DNA from: an uncultured Lachnospiraceae bacterium
GTDB lineage: Bacteria > Bacillota > Clostridia > Lachnospirales > Lachnospiraceae
Direction of reading: 5' to 3'
DNA: 40,937 nt
Assembly (NCBI GenBank): GCA_947170415.1
Contig: CAMVTN010000007.1
Coordinates: 1-40,937 of the forward strand
How positions within the stretch are numbered: the stretch's first letter is position 1; each line of letters begins with the position of its first letter. Below the pieces are notes generated by a model. It ran no database searches, was not told where the DNA came from, and was given only the letters and a program-made list of their open reading frames with translations. This document shows positions 17,294 through 25,171 of this stretch, in pieces. A program made the position numbers and the translations under genes.

Positions 17294-17931
17294 GCGTTTT
17301 TTCGTTGAAATTATTAGCCTGCGTGGCTATGCTCATTGATCATATCGGCTCACAGCTCTATCCCAAAATAAGGGAGCTTAGATATATAGGCAGACTGGCA
17401 TTTCCGATATATGCTTTTTTACTCGTTGAGGGTTTTTGCCATACACGAAATGTAAAGAAGTATCTGGGACGATTATTTCTATTTGCTTTGGTGTCGGAGG
17501 TTCCGTTTGATCTATACTTTCATGGCAAATTTTTCGATCCGCTGCATCAGAATGTCTTCTTTACGCTGTTTCTCGGACTCATGGCACTTCAGGTGATGAA
17601 GCTCAGCAACAGCTTATATCTAAAAGCTGCGGCAATTGCGGCTTTTGGCGGAATCGCGCAGATGATCCATTCTGACTATCGGTATATTGGAGTTCTGATG
17701 GTCTGTTGTTTTTATTGGTTTAGGGATCTGGAATTCAGCAAATGCAATTCGATCATTATCCTAAATTGCAGGTTGTTTTCGTCATATATCCAGTCGTTTG
17801 GCAGCCTTGCACTTTTGCCGATTTCTCTTTACAATGGACAGAAGGGCCCGGGATTTAAGTATTTCTTTTATGCTTTCTACCCCGGACATCTTCTTATCCT
17901 GTACTGGATAAAGATGAGGTATTTCCAATGA
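17290..17931 (+). CDS. TraX family membrane protein
   Basis: 213 residues with about seven or eight hydrophobic segments. The N-terminus (LKLLACVAMLIDHIG, then RYIGRLAFPIYAFLLVEGF) matches TraX proteins, which are distant relatives of the membrane acyltransferase 3 family. TraX of the F plasmid acetylates pilin. Most chromosomal members in Firmicutes have no known substrate, and no conjugation genes are seen here. Its start overlaps the GH13 stop as ATGA, and its own stop overlaps the next start as ATGA. The three genes are thus probably translationally coupled. Confidence 0.82.
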   Translation: MSVFSLKLLACVAMLIDHIGSQLYPKIRELRYIGRLAFPIYAFLLVEGFCHTRNVKKYLGRLFLFALVSEVPFDLYFHGKFFDPLHQNVFFTLFLGLMALQVMKLSNSLYLKAAAIAAFGGIAQMIHSDYRYIGVLMVCCFYWFRDLEFSKCNSIIILNCRLFSSYIQSFGSLALLPISLYNGQKGPGFKYFFYAFYPGHLLILYWIKMRYFQ

Positions 17932-18524
17932 CAGAAATGATCATAAATGCACTTCGTATTGTGATGGATTCTCATCCTGTCAGCCATTTTATTACTATTA
18001 CGGAACACAAGATCCTCGTTATGAGAAATTGTTTTCGTGTAGGTTTATATTGGCAGGGACTTATGCACGACTTATCTAAGTATTCTCCGAGAGAATTTTT
18101 AGTTGGAGCAAGATATTATCAGGGAAACCGCAGCCCCAATAATGCAGAAAGAGAGGCTGTGGGTTATTCGTCTGCATGGCTTCACCACAAGGGTCGAAAT
18201 CTGCACCATTACGAGTACTGGATCGATTACAATTCCAGAACGACAAACGAAAAGGATATACTTATCGCAGTAAAAATGCCTCTGAGATATGTGGTCGAGA
18301 TGATGATGGATCGCATCGCAGCATCTAAGATTTATAATAAAGGGCATTATACAGACGATCTTCCGTTAAAGTATTTCGAGTACAATATGTACAGGATACC
18401 GATGCACAGAGAGACGCGTCTGCTACTTTATGGGCTTCTTCGTATGCTGGCTGTATACGGTGAAGAAAAGACATTTCATTATGTGAAAACAAGGCTGTTG
18501 AAGCAAAGGGATTATCATTTTTGA
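17928..18524 (+). CDS. DUF5662 family protein
   Basis: 198 residues resembling DUF5662 proteins, which are common in Clostridia. It is rich in conserved His and Asp positions that suggest a metal site of HD-hydrolase style: EHK (residues 26-28), LMHDLSKYSP (45-54), WLHHKGRNLHHYEYW (84-98) and a later VVEMMMDRIAAS helix. There is no signal peptide. The C-terminal part is helical. Function is unknown; a metal-dependent hydrolase is an inference from the His/Asp pattern only. It is translationally coupled to the TraX gene (ATGA overlap), and trpS follows 71 bases after its stop. Confidence 0.75.
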   Translation: MTEMIINALRIVMDSHPVSHFITITEHKILVMRNCFRVGLYWQGLMHDLSKYSPREFLVGARYYQGNRSPNNAEREAVGYSSAWLHHKGRNLHHYEYWIDYNSRTTNEKDILIAVKMPLRYVVEMMMDRIAASKIYNKGHYTDDLPLKYFEYNMYRIPMHRETRLLLYGLLRMLAVYGEEKTFHYVKTRLLKQRDYHF

Positions 18525-18595
18525 CGGAAACAGCAAAAATATAGAGTAGTAAAGGGAAGCCGGAGAAGGGCTTCGGATTTTGGAGGTTTATTAAA

Positions 18596-19690
18596 ATGGG
18601 TAACAGTAAAATCATTTTGACAGGTGATCGTCCCACAGGACGTTTGCATGTAGGACATTACGTTGGTTCTCTTCGCAGAAGAGTAGAACTGCAGGAGTCC
18701 GGGGAGTACGATAAGATATTTGTAATGATCGCCGATGCACAGGCTCTTACAGATAATGCTGATAATCCTGAGAAGGTTCGTCAGAATATCGTAGAAGTAG
18801 CACTTGATTATCTTTCAGTAGGCATCGATCCTGCTAAGACTTCTATTCTCATACAGTCACAGATCCCGGAGCTTACAGAGCTCACATTCTATTATATGAA
18901 TCTCGTTACAGTTGCACGTCTGCAGCGTAATCCTACCGTTAAGAATGAGCTTCATATGCGTGATTTCCAGAATAGTATCCCGGTTGGTTTCATGTGCTAT
19001 CCGATCAGTCAGGCTGCAGATATTACTGCGTTTAAGGCTACTACTGTTCCGGTAGGTGAGGATCAGGAGCCGATGATCGAGCAGACTCGTGAGATCGTTC
19101 GTAAGTTCAATTCTGTTTACGGACCTGTTCTCGTAGAACCCGATATAATGCTTCCTACAGATAAGGCTTGTCTCCGTCTTCCGGGTATTGACGGAAAGGA
19201 AAAGATGAGTAAGTCTCTCGGAAACTGCATTTATCTTTCAGAGGATCCTGCTGAGCTTGAGAAGAAAGTTAAGAGCATGTTTACCGATCCTACACATCTC
19301 AAGGTATCAGATCCGGGTAAACTTGAGGGCAACACAGTATTTACTTATCTGGATGCATTCTGCAAGGATGAGTATTTTGCAGAGTTCTGCCCTGACTATC
19401 AGAATCTGCAGGAGATGAAGGATCACTATACAAGAGGTGGTCTTGGCGATATGAAGGTTAAGAAGTTCCTGAACAATGTAATGCAGGCAACTCTTGAGCC
19501 TATCCGTGCACGTCGCCACGAGTTTGAGAAGGACATCCCGTATGTTTACGAAGTACTGAAGAAGGGTACTGAGGAGGCACGCGAGGTAGCTGCAAAGACT
19601 CTTGATGATGTAAAGGCTGCTATGAAGATAAACTACTTTGATGACAATGCTCTTATCCAGGAGCAGATCGAGAAGTACAAAAATGCATGA
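18596..19690 (+). CDS. trpS: Tryptophanyl-tRNA synthetase
   Basis: 364 residues, slightly longer than the common 330. Class I signatures: [16 protein letters not shown] (HIGH region, residues 10-25) and [11 protein letters not shown] (KMSKS loop near residue 203). Residues such as [11 protein letters not shown] and the following [13 protein letters not shown] are typical of bacterial TrpRS. It charges tRNA-Trp in the cytoplasm. A TGGAGG ribosome site lies 10 bases upstream. No T-box leader fits in the 71-base gap, though a small GAAGCC/GGCTTC hairpin lies at 18556-18574. Its last 8 bases overlap hypA. Confidence 0.97.
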   Translation: MGNSKIILTGDRPTGRLHVGHYVGSLRRRVELQESGEYDKIFVMIADAQALTDNADNPEKVRQNIVEVALDYLSVGIDPAKTSILIQSQIPELTELTFYYMNLVTVARLQRNPTVKNELHMRDFQNSIPVGFMCYPISQAADITAFKATTVPVGEDQEPMIEQTREIVRKFNSVYGPVLVEPDIMLPTDKACLRLPGIDGKEKMSKSLGNCIYLSEDPAELEKKVKSMFTDPTHLKVSDPGKLEGNTVFTYLDAFCKDEYFAEFCPDYQNLQEMKDHYTRGGLGDMKVKKFLNNVMQATLEPIRARRHEFEKDIPYVYEVLKKGTEEAREVAAKTLDDVKAAMKINYFDDNALIQEQIEKYKNA

Positions 19691-20024
19691 GCTTCCGATA
19701 GTAGAAAATCTTATCCGTACACTTGATAAGGAAACAGAAAAGAATCATTATGAAAAGATCCTTGGTATCGATCTTGTGATAGGTGAGCTGTCAGGTGTGG
19801 TGGATGAATGTGTCACGATGTATTTTGAAATGCTTTCTGAGGGACATAGCTGTGAAAATGCAGTGCTTAACTATGAGCATACTTCAGCACAGCTTAAATG
19901 CTCGAAATGCGGGCATATATTTTCACATGGAAGAATGTTTGCATGTCCGGAGTGCGGAGGCGAATCAAGGCTAATAAAGGGCACAGGAAGTGAATTTATA
20001 ATAAAGTCTGTACGTGCAGAATAA
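19683..20024 (+). CDS. hypA: Hydrogenase nickel incorporation protein HypA
   Basis: 113 residues starting MHEL, the family's nickel-binding N-terminus (His2, Glu3). Two CxxC pairs (Cys73/Cys76 and Cys88/Cys91) make the structural zinc site. It delivers nickel during maturation of [NiFe] hydrogenases, and in some bacteria of urease, together with HypB. The start is the ATG at 19683, overlapping the end of trpS by 8 bases; a longer reading frame upstream lies inside trpS in another frame and is rejected. No hydrogenase or other hyp gene is in the window, so its partners must be elsewhere. Confidence 0.92.
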   Translation: MHELPIVENLIRTLDKETEKNHYEKILGIDLVIGELSGVVDECVTMYFEMLSEGHSCENAVLNYEHTSAQLKCSKCGHIFSHGRMFACPECGGESRLIKGTGSEFIIKSVRAE

Positions 20025-20027
20025 AAA

Positions 20028-20075
20028 GATCCTGATCATGGTGAGATGTCACTGTGGTCAGGACATTTTAGTTTA
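20028..20075 (+). terminator. Probable terminator after hypA
   Basis: An imperfect stem of about 10 bp (TCCTGATCAT near 20030-20039 with GTGGTCAGGA at 20054-20063, including a G-U pair), followed by ATTTTAGTTT. It starts just after the hypA stop. Confidence 0.65.
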
Positions 20076-20105
20076 AAAATAATTCAAATTGATTTAGATA
20101 AAAAC

Positions 20106-20166
20106 TTGATTTTGTATACAATATACTGTATTATATTTTCTGTTGCGTGCTTTGGTTGGTAAGCAC
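20106..20166 (+). promoter_or_regulatory. Promoter with inverted repeat in the spacer, and leader hairpin
   Basis: -35 TTGATT (20106-20111), a spacer of 17, and -10 TATTAT (20129-20134). The spacer contains GTATA-CAA-TATAC (20114-20126), an operator-like palindrome. A 6-bp hairpin GTGCTT/AAGCAC (20147-20152 and 20161-20166) lies close to the expected transcript start. Confidence 0.6.
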
Positions 20167-20228
20167 CTGATGATCGAAAAATCAAATAAGGTATGTTAAA
20201 GAAATTATATAATCTTGGAGGAGTAAGA

Positions 20229-20507
20229 ATGAGTATCAGTAATGAGAGCATTGAAACATATATACAGTCCTATCGTGAAGATCCTGCGATCCTTTATCGT
20301 GTATGCAGCTGGATCGTGAACAGCCCTGAAGTTCTTATCAAAACCTATGGTGCAGAAAGTGCTGAGTGCCGTAGGAGAGCAGTAGAAATCGTTTTAAAAG
20401 ACGAGGGACGTGAAGAACTCAGAAAGTATTATGAGGAAGTTATGGGTTCTGCCGGTGAGGAAGAATTTGATATCGAAAAGGTTAAGAAACTCGAAGCGAT
20501 CGCCTGA
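20229..20507 (+). CDS. Small hypothetical protein, 92 residues
   Basis: I do not recognise this protein. It starts at the ATG at 20229, 4 bases after a perfect GGAGGAGTAAG ribosome site. An in-frame extension to 20193 lacks a site of its own. The product is soluble, acidic and mostly helical (RRRAVEIVLKDEGREELRKY, then an EEEFDIEKVKKLEAIA end). It has its own promoter and a terminator after the stop, so it appears to be a genuine one-gene unit. Confidence 0.75.
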   Translation: MSISNESIETYIQSYREDPAILYRVCSWIVNSPEVLIKTYGAESAECRRRAVEIVLKDEGREELRKYYEEVMGSAGEEEFDIEKVKKLEAIA

Positions 20508-20523
20508 GTATTGGAATGTGAAG

Positions 20524-20563
20524 AGAGCATTGCTGTGACTGATGTCATGGTGATGCTCTTTTT
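20524..20563 (+). terminator. Rho-independent terminator after the 92-residue protein
   Basis: A stem AGAGCAT (20524-20530) with ATGCTCT (20553-20559), an inner TGAC/GTCA pairing, and a TTTTT tail. It lies 16 bases after the stop. Confidence 0.75.
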
Positions 20564-20684
20564 GTACATTTTTAATAAAAGTTTGAGAAAAAGCGGCGAG
20601 GAATTGGTATATAATATTATCAGAGTAAAAAGTAAGGGGCAAAAGTATTTTTGACGCTTACATCATATTTATAGAGGAGGCCAT

Positions 20685-21203
20685 ATGATGGATTCAGTAA
20701 AGACGGTTGAAGAGATCATGAATGTTTTGAATATGCAGGAGGAAATTTTACAGTTTACGCATTTTACAAATGAGGATGCACTGGAACTTGGAAATTTCAT
20801 TCTACAGGAAGCACATAAAAAGGATATTCATGTTGTCATTTCGATCCGTCGCAGCAATGGGGCTATAGTTTATCAGGCAATGATGGATGGAACCGTTCCT
20901 GACAATCTGTACTGGGTTGAAAGAAAATATAATACAGTGATCCGTGAAGAAGTTAGTTCGCTTTCCTGGTTTATGCGTCTTAAGAAAACAGAGAAGACCA
21001 TGGCTGACAAGTTTATGGATGAGAATGTATATGCCTGTGCAGGAGGAGCATTCCCCATAAGGCTTGAAGAGGGAGGTGTGATCGGTGCCATAATAGTTTC
21101 AGGTATGAATCACGTACAGGATCATGACTTTTTGGTAAGATGCCTCAGTCAGTATCTCCATACAGATGAAATCCCGAGAATAAAAAAATCTGACGTGAAC
21201 TAA
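20685..21203 (+). CDS. UPF0303 / HbpS-like (GlcG) family protein
   Basis: 172 residues (171 if the second ATG at 20688 is used; it is better spaced from GAGGAGG at 20674-20680). The features are those of the UPF0303 branch of the HbpS/GlcG fold: QFTHFTNEDALELGNFI, then VVISIRRSNGAIVYQAM, DNLYWVERK and GGAFPIRLEEGGVIGAIIVSG. Members bind small ligands such as haem or organic acids, and related proteins are described as haem-degrading. No specific function is established for this one. It is cytoplasmic and a single gene. A perfect -10 box TATAAT lies at 20610-20615 upstream with no good -35 box. Confidence 0.85.
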   Translation: MMDSVKTVEEIMNVLNMQEEILQFTHFTNEDALELGNFILQEAHKKDIHVVISIRRSNGAIVYQAMMDGTVPDNLYWVERKYNTVIREEVSSLSWFMRLKKTEKTMADKFMDENVYACAGGAFPIRLEEGGVIGAIIVSGMNHVQDHDFLVRCLSQYLHTDEIPRIKKSDVN

Positions 21204-21205
21204 AT

Positions 21206-21253
21206 AAAAAACGTAGGATCGAGACATACATAAATGTCTGAATCCTACGTTTT
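21206..21253. terminator. Bidirectional terminator between the UPF0303 gene and potCD
   Basis: A stem ACGTAGGAT (from 21211) with ATCCTACGT (21242-21250), flanked by A6 before and T4 after, and a nested AGACAT/ATGTCT hairpin in the loop. It serves both converging genes. Confidence 0.9.
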
Positions 21254-21266
21254 CTTATGCCTCCGC

Positions 21267-23138
21267 TTAATATGCTTTGACTTCTCTCCAAAGAGAATTT
21301 AAGTGTCTGTCTTCTGCTTCTCCAAGGAATGAATAGGTCTCAAGACCGCTCATCTTTGTCAGATCCGGAAAAGCAATATTGGAATTTTTAATGTCTTCAT
21401 CCGGTATCAGTTCCCGTGCTGCCGTATTGGGCGTGGAGTAAGTTATATAATCGAAGTTTCTGTAAGCGATATCAGGTCTCGACAGGAAATCAAGGAATTT
21501 CTCTGCATTTTCCACGTGAGTCGCGTTCTTGGGCATTACCCAGCAGTCGAGCCATATGTTGCTTCCTTCTTTTGGAACCACATAATCCAGATCGGGGTTT
21601 TCGCGCTTGGTAAAGATCGCCTCACCGGAGTAAATAACGCCGAGAGCAGCTTCGTTACCGATCATTTTGTCTCGAACCTGATCTACTACATAAGCCTGCA
21701 CCAGAGGCTTCTGCTTCTCGAGGAGTTCAGTTGCTTCACGAAGCTCTTTTTCATCGGTGGTATTTGCAGAATATCCGAGTAGTTTCAGAGCAACCATCAT
21801 GGCATCACGTACAGAATCCTGCATAAGGATCTGGTCTTTATATTTTTCGTCCCAAAGGATCGACCATGAATCTACAGGTTCGTCGACCATTGTCTTATTG
21901 TAAAGGATTCCGACAGTTCCCCAGCAGTAAGGTACTGCATAAGTATTGTCAGGATCAAAAGAACGGGCAGTTTCCCAATATGATTCACCGATATTTTTGA
22001 GATTCGGTATATTATCGATGTTTATCGGCTTCAAAAGGTCGTTCTTTCGCATTTTCTCGATCATGTAATCGGAAGGGCAGATAAGGTCGTAACGAGCCGC
22101 TCCGCTTTCTACCTTCGGGTACATGATCTCGAGTGTTTCAAACTCATCATAAACAACGTTGATGCCGGTCTCATCTTCAAATTCGTCTAAAAGATCGGGA
22201 TCGATATACTCACCTGCATTGTAGATGAATAGTGAGTTGGGATCGTTATAGTCTGCAGCTGCAGATGAACCGCAGCCGGAAAGCAGGCCTGTTGCGCATA
22301 TGATGGTTACCAGTACAGCGGCTATTCCGGGTACTGAGCGGAATTTTTTACGCCCATTATCGTTTTTTCGTCTGGTCCACGGATGGTAATTTACAAGCCA
22401 GAGAAGAAGCAGCACTGCCACAAACATAAGCGTTGAAAGTGCATAGATCTCAGGTTTGATACCTTTCTTTACTTCTGAGTAGATCTTAGTAGAGAGTGTA
22501 TCGAATCCGGCACCCTTGGTGAAGTGGGTGATGATAAAGTCATCGAGTGACATCGTAAAGCTCATCAAAAATCCGGACAGGATCGCAGGCATCAGATCCG
22601 GAAGTGTTATGCGGAAAAATGCATATAACGGAGATGCACCCAGATCCAGAGCCGCCTCGTAGGTGTTTCTGTTTAGCTGCCTGAAACGAGGCATGACTGA
22701 CAATATCACGTAAGGAATGTTAAAGGTGATATGCGCCAGCAGTACAGTACGAAAACCCATGGTCATTCGTGCTGCGATGAACAGAAGCATGAGGCTTACA
22801 CCGGTCACGATATCGGCATTCAGCATAGGGATATTCGTGATCGCCAGGATAAGCCGACGGAATTTTCTTCGCATGGTCTGCATTCCGATACAGGCCGCAG
22901 TGCCCAGCACGGTTGCAATAAGGGCAGACAAGAAGGCTAGGATAAGCGTTGTCTTAAATGCCGATATTATCCCACCGTCTTCTACAAGAGATATATACCA
23001 GTCAAGGGTAAAACCACCCCATCTGGAGCGGGATTTACTTGCGTTGAAGGACAATACCATGAGCGTAAGGATAGGAGCGTAAAGGAAGATCAGCATTACG
23101 ATCAGATAAAACATTTTAATGCCGCGATGCTTTTTCAT
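21267..23138 (-). CDS. potCD: Fused spermidine/putrescine permease PotC and binding protein PotD
   Basis: 623 residues from the ATG at 23138, which follows a GGAGGAAAAAG ribosome site and overlaps the potB stop as TAATG. Residues 1-~250 are a PotC-type permease with six membrane segments and the EAA loop NTYEAALDLGASP. Residues ~263-289 then look like a complete lipoprotein signal peptide (basic start, hydrophobic core, lipobox LLSGC with Cys289). Residues ~298-623 are PotD: YNAGEYIDPDLLDEFEDETG, SDYMIEKM, YAVPYCWGTVGILYNK and WLDCWVMPKNA. PotCD fusions are known in Mollicutes. The junction contains two A6 runs and an out-of-frame TAATG, so separate proteins remain possible (see findings). 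It imports polyamines together with PotA and PotB. Confidence 0.85.
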   Translation of the reverse strand: MKKHRGIKMFYLIVMLIFLYAPILTLMVLSFNASKSRSRWGGFTLDWYISLVEDGGIISAFKTTLILAFLSALIATVLGTAACIGMQTMRRKFRRLILAITNIPMLNADIVTGVSLMLLFIAARMTMGFRTVLLAHITFNIPYVILSVMPRFRQLNRNTYEAALDLGASPLYAFFRITLPDLMPAILSGFLMSFTMSLDDFIITHFTKGAGFDTLSTKIYSEVKKGIKPEIYALSTLMFVAVLLLLWLVNYHPWTRRKNDNGRKKFRSVPGIAAVLVTIICATGLLSGCGSSAAADYNDPNSLFIYNAGEYIDPDLLDEFEDETGINVVYDEFETLEIMYPKVESGAARYDLICPSDYMIEKMRKNDLLKPINIDNIPNLKNIGESYWETARSFDPDNTYAVPYCWGTVGILYNKTMVDEPVDSWSILWDEKYKDQILMQDSVRDAMMVALKLLGYSANTTDEKELREATELLEKQKPLVQAYVVDQVRDKMIGNEAALGVIYSGEAIFTKRENPDLDYVVPKEGSNIWLDCWVMPKNATHVENAEKFLDFLSRPDIAYRNFDYITYSTPNTAARELIPDEDIKNSNIAFPDLTKMSGLETYSFLGEAEDRHLNSLWREVKAY

Positions 23139-23974
23139 TACTTTTTCCTCCTTTCCTTTTTGGTACCTGTTGACGGAGCCGCGTCGTATTTTTCTTCGAT
23201 TATCATACTGATAACGATGAAGATCATGAGGACGATCGAAAGGCCGCTTCCTGCGTGCCAGTCGCTGTCCTGCGTAAACATCTGCTCGATGATGTTGCCG
23301 ATGAGCAGTATTTTTCCGCCTCCGAGGATATCTGAGATAACGAAAGTCGTGAGCGACGGTACAAATACCATTGTGATGCCGGAGATAACTCCGGGCAGGC
23401 TCATGGGCCATATTACGCTAAAGAGAGTTTTTATACCATTTGCCCCCAGGTCTCTGGCAGCGTTTATAACGTCTCTGTCGATCCTTGAAATAGCATTGTA
23501 GATCGGAAGTACCATAAACGGCAGGAAATCGTATACCATTCCGAGTACGATCGCAGGCGGCTTGTTAATGATGTACAGGGACGGCAGGTGGAGAGCGGAG
23601 AGAAAACCGTTTATCACACCATGACGTTCCAACAGATTTTGCCATGCTATCGTTCGGAGCAGAGAGTTCATCCACATTGGCAGGATAAATACCAAAACCG
23701 TGATGGATGACCGTCCCTTTCCAAATTCGGCAAGTATCATTGCCAGAGGATAGGCGAGCAGCAGGCAGACCGCGGTCGAGATCAGAGAGAAAACAAGAGA
23801 GAGTCCCAGTGATTTCAAGTTTACAAACCACGTAATGTCTGCAACATACTGCAGCGTAAACTGCCCGTTTTCACCTGTGAATGCTTCGAATAACACGATA
23901 AAAAGCGGAATAATGATAAAACCGATACTCCATATGAGATATGGACCGGAGAGCAGACTGGATTTCTTATTCAT
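23138..23974 (-). CDS. potB: Spermidine/putrescine ABC transporter permease PotB
   Basis: 278 residues from the ATG at 23974 ([16 protein letters not shown]), the usual PotB length. It overlaps the potA stop by 8 bases. Longer frames starting within potA are rejected. About six membrane segments are visible, along with [19 protein letters not shown] and the EAA loop ([16 protein letters not shown] followed by LPGVISG) that contacts the ATPase. It forms the membrane channel with PotC. No good ribosome site precedes the start, consistent with translational coupling to potA. Confidence 0.93.
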   Translation of the reverse strand: MNKKSSLLSGPYLIWSIGFIIIPLFIVLFEAFTGENGQFTLQYVADITWFVNLKSLGLSLVFSLISTAVCLLLAYPLAMILAEFGKGRSSITVLVFILPMWMNSLLRTIAWQNLLERHGVINGFLSALHLPSLYIINKPPAIVLGMVYDFLPFMVLPIYNAISRIDRDVINAARDLGANGIKTLFSVIWPMSLPGVISGITMVFVPSLTTFVISDILGGGKILLIGNIIEQMFTQDSDWHAGSGLSIVLMIFIVISMIIEEKYDAAPSTGTKKERRKK

Positions 23975-25025
23975 CGACTGCCACAGCTTTCTCATCCTCC
24001 GACTCAGGCTTATGCATGATCTGGATGTCAAAAGGATCCACGTGTATTCCGACGTGAGTGTCTACAGGGAAACAATCTGTTGAATGAACGATCCATTCAA
24101 AGCCGTTGCTCATTACGCACATTTCATAATGAACTCCCTTGAAGATCACATCAGTTACAACACCTTCGATAGTACCCTCTTCAGGCTTTACGAGATCTAT
24201 ATCCTCGGGGCGGATGACTACATCGACCGGACGGTTTTCTCCGAAACCGGTATCTACGCAGTCGAAACGTGCTCCGAGGATCTCTACAAGCTTGTCGCGT
24301 ATCATGATACCGGAAACGATAAAGTCAGCAACAAATGCGTTCTGAGGTTCGTTATAGATGTCAGTAGGAGTACCTATCTGCTGTATATAACCCTGATTCA
24401 TGACAACAATTGTATCGGACATGGTCAGAGCTTCTTCCTGATCATGGGTTACATAGACAAAAGTAATACCAAGCTCATTTTTTAATCGGATAAGCTCATA
24501 TTGCATGTCCTGTCTGAGCTTAAGGTCAAGAGCACCGAGAGGTTCATCAAGGAGCAGAACCTTTGGCTCGTTAACGATAGCACGTGCTATTGCAATACGC
24601 TGCTGCTGACCGCCGGACAGCGAATCAGGCATTCTGTTTTCGTATCCTTCAAGATTAACGAGCTTTAATGCATATGAGATCTTGTCTTTTATATAATCGT
24701 TGGATTTCTTATGTATACGGAGTCCAAAGGCTATATTATCGGCGATCGTCATATGAGGGAAAAGCGCATACTTTTGGAAAACAGTATTCAGCTCTCTTTT
24801 ATTCGGAGGGAGGTCAGTGATGTCTTTGCCCTGAAACAGAACTGTGCCGCTGTCTGGCCTTTCAAAACCTCCTATGATCCTTAGAGTAGTAGTTTTTCCA
24901 CATCCCGATGGTCCGAGTAGTGTTACAAATTCATTTTCTCGTATATATAAACTGAAATCATCAAGGACAGTATTGTCATCATAGCGTTTTGTAATGTGTT
25001 GCAGATCGATCAGCTTAACAGGCAT
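23967..25025 (-). CDS. potA: Spermidine/putrescine ABC transporter ATPase PotA
   Basis: 352 residues from the ATG at 25025. An ATG 12 bases earlier overlaps the ribosome site GGGAGGAA itself and is therefore rejected. Motifs: Walker [11 protein letters not shown], signature [14 protein letters not shown], Walker [13 protein letters not shown], and the switch region [14 protein letters not shown]. The C-terminal ~110 residues are a TOBE-type domain ([11 protein letters not shown], then [11 protein letters not shown]). It powers polyamine import and is the first gene of potA-potB-potCD. Confidence 0.95.
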   Translation of the reverse strand: MPVKLIDLQHITKRYDDNTVLDDFSLYIRENEFVTLLGPSGCGKTTTLRIIGGFERPDSGTVLFQGKDITDLPPNKRELNTVFQKYALFPHMTIADNIAFGLRIHKKSNDYIKDKISYALKLVNLEGYENRMPDSLSGGQQQRIAIARAIVNEPKVLLLDEPLGALDLKLRQDMQYELIRLKNELGITFVYVTHDQEEALTMSDTIVVMNQGYIQQIGTPTDIYNEPQNAFVADFIVSGIMIRDKLVEILGARFDCVDTGFGENRPVDVVIRPEDIDLVKPEEGTIEGVVTDVIFKGVHYEMCVMSNGFEWIVHSTDCFPVDTHVGIHVDPFDIQIMHKPESEDEKAVAVDE

Positions 25026-25067
25026 AGTTCCTCCCATTCCCGAAAGTATCCCGGGACAGAATTAATA

Positions 25068-25108
25068 ACAGCAAGAAAGCCTGCGCTAATGCTTCATTGC
25101 GCAGGCTT
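25068..25108 (-). terminator. Terminator of the lactonase gene, or leader hairpin of potA
   Basis: A perfect 10-bp stem (AAGCCTGCGC at 25077-25086 with 25099-25108) and a 12-base loop. Read on the minus strand it is followed by TTTCTTGCTGTT. It lies between the lactonase stop (25172) and the potA start (25025). Confidence 0.75.
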
Positions 25109-25131
25109 CCTGATCGTAGCTGTTTCTAACA

Positions 25132-25152
25132 ACAGGAATATATAGTTCCTGT
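25132..25152 (-). promoter_or_regulatory. Inverted repeat around a TATATA sequence upstream of potA
   Basis: A 7-bp perfect inverted repeat ACAGGAA (25132-25138) / TTCCTGT (25146-25152) with the loop TATATAG. The TATATA could serve as a -10 box for potABCD, making the repeat an operator candidate. No good -35 box is seen. Confidence 0.35.
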
Positions 25153-25171
25153 GCGTTTCAGTGAGTCAGGT

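Noticed and set aside
23139-23411. N-terminal extension of PotC-PotD into potB
   Set aside because: It is an out-of-frame shadow of potB; the ATG at 23138 has a good ribosome site and a TAATG junction.
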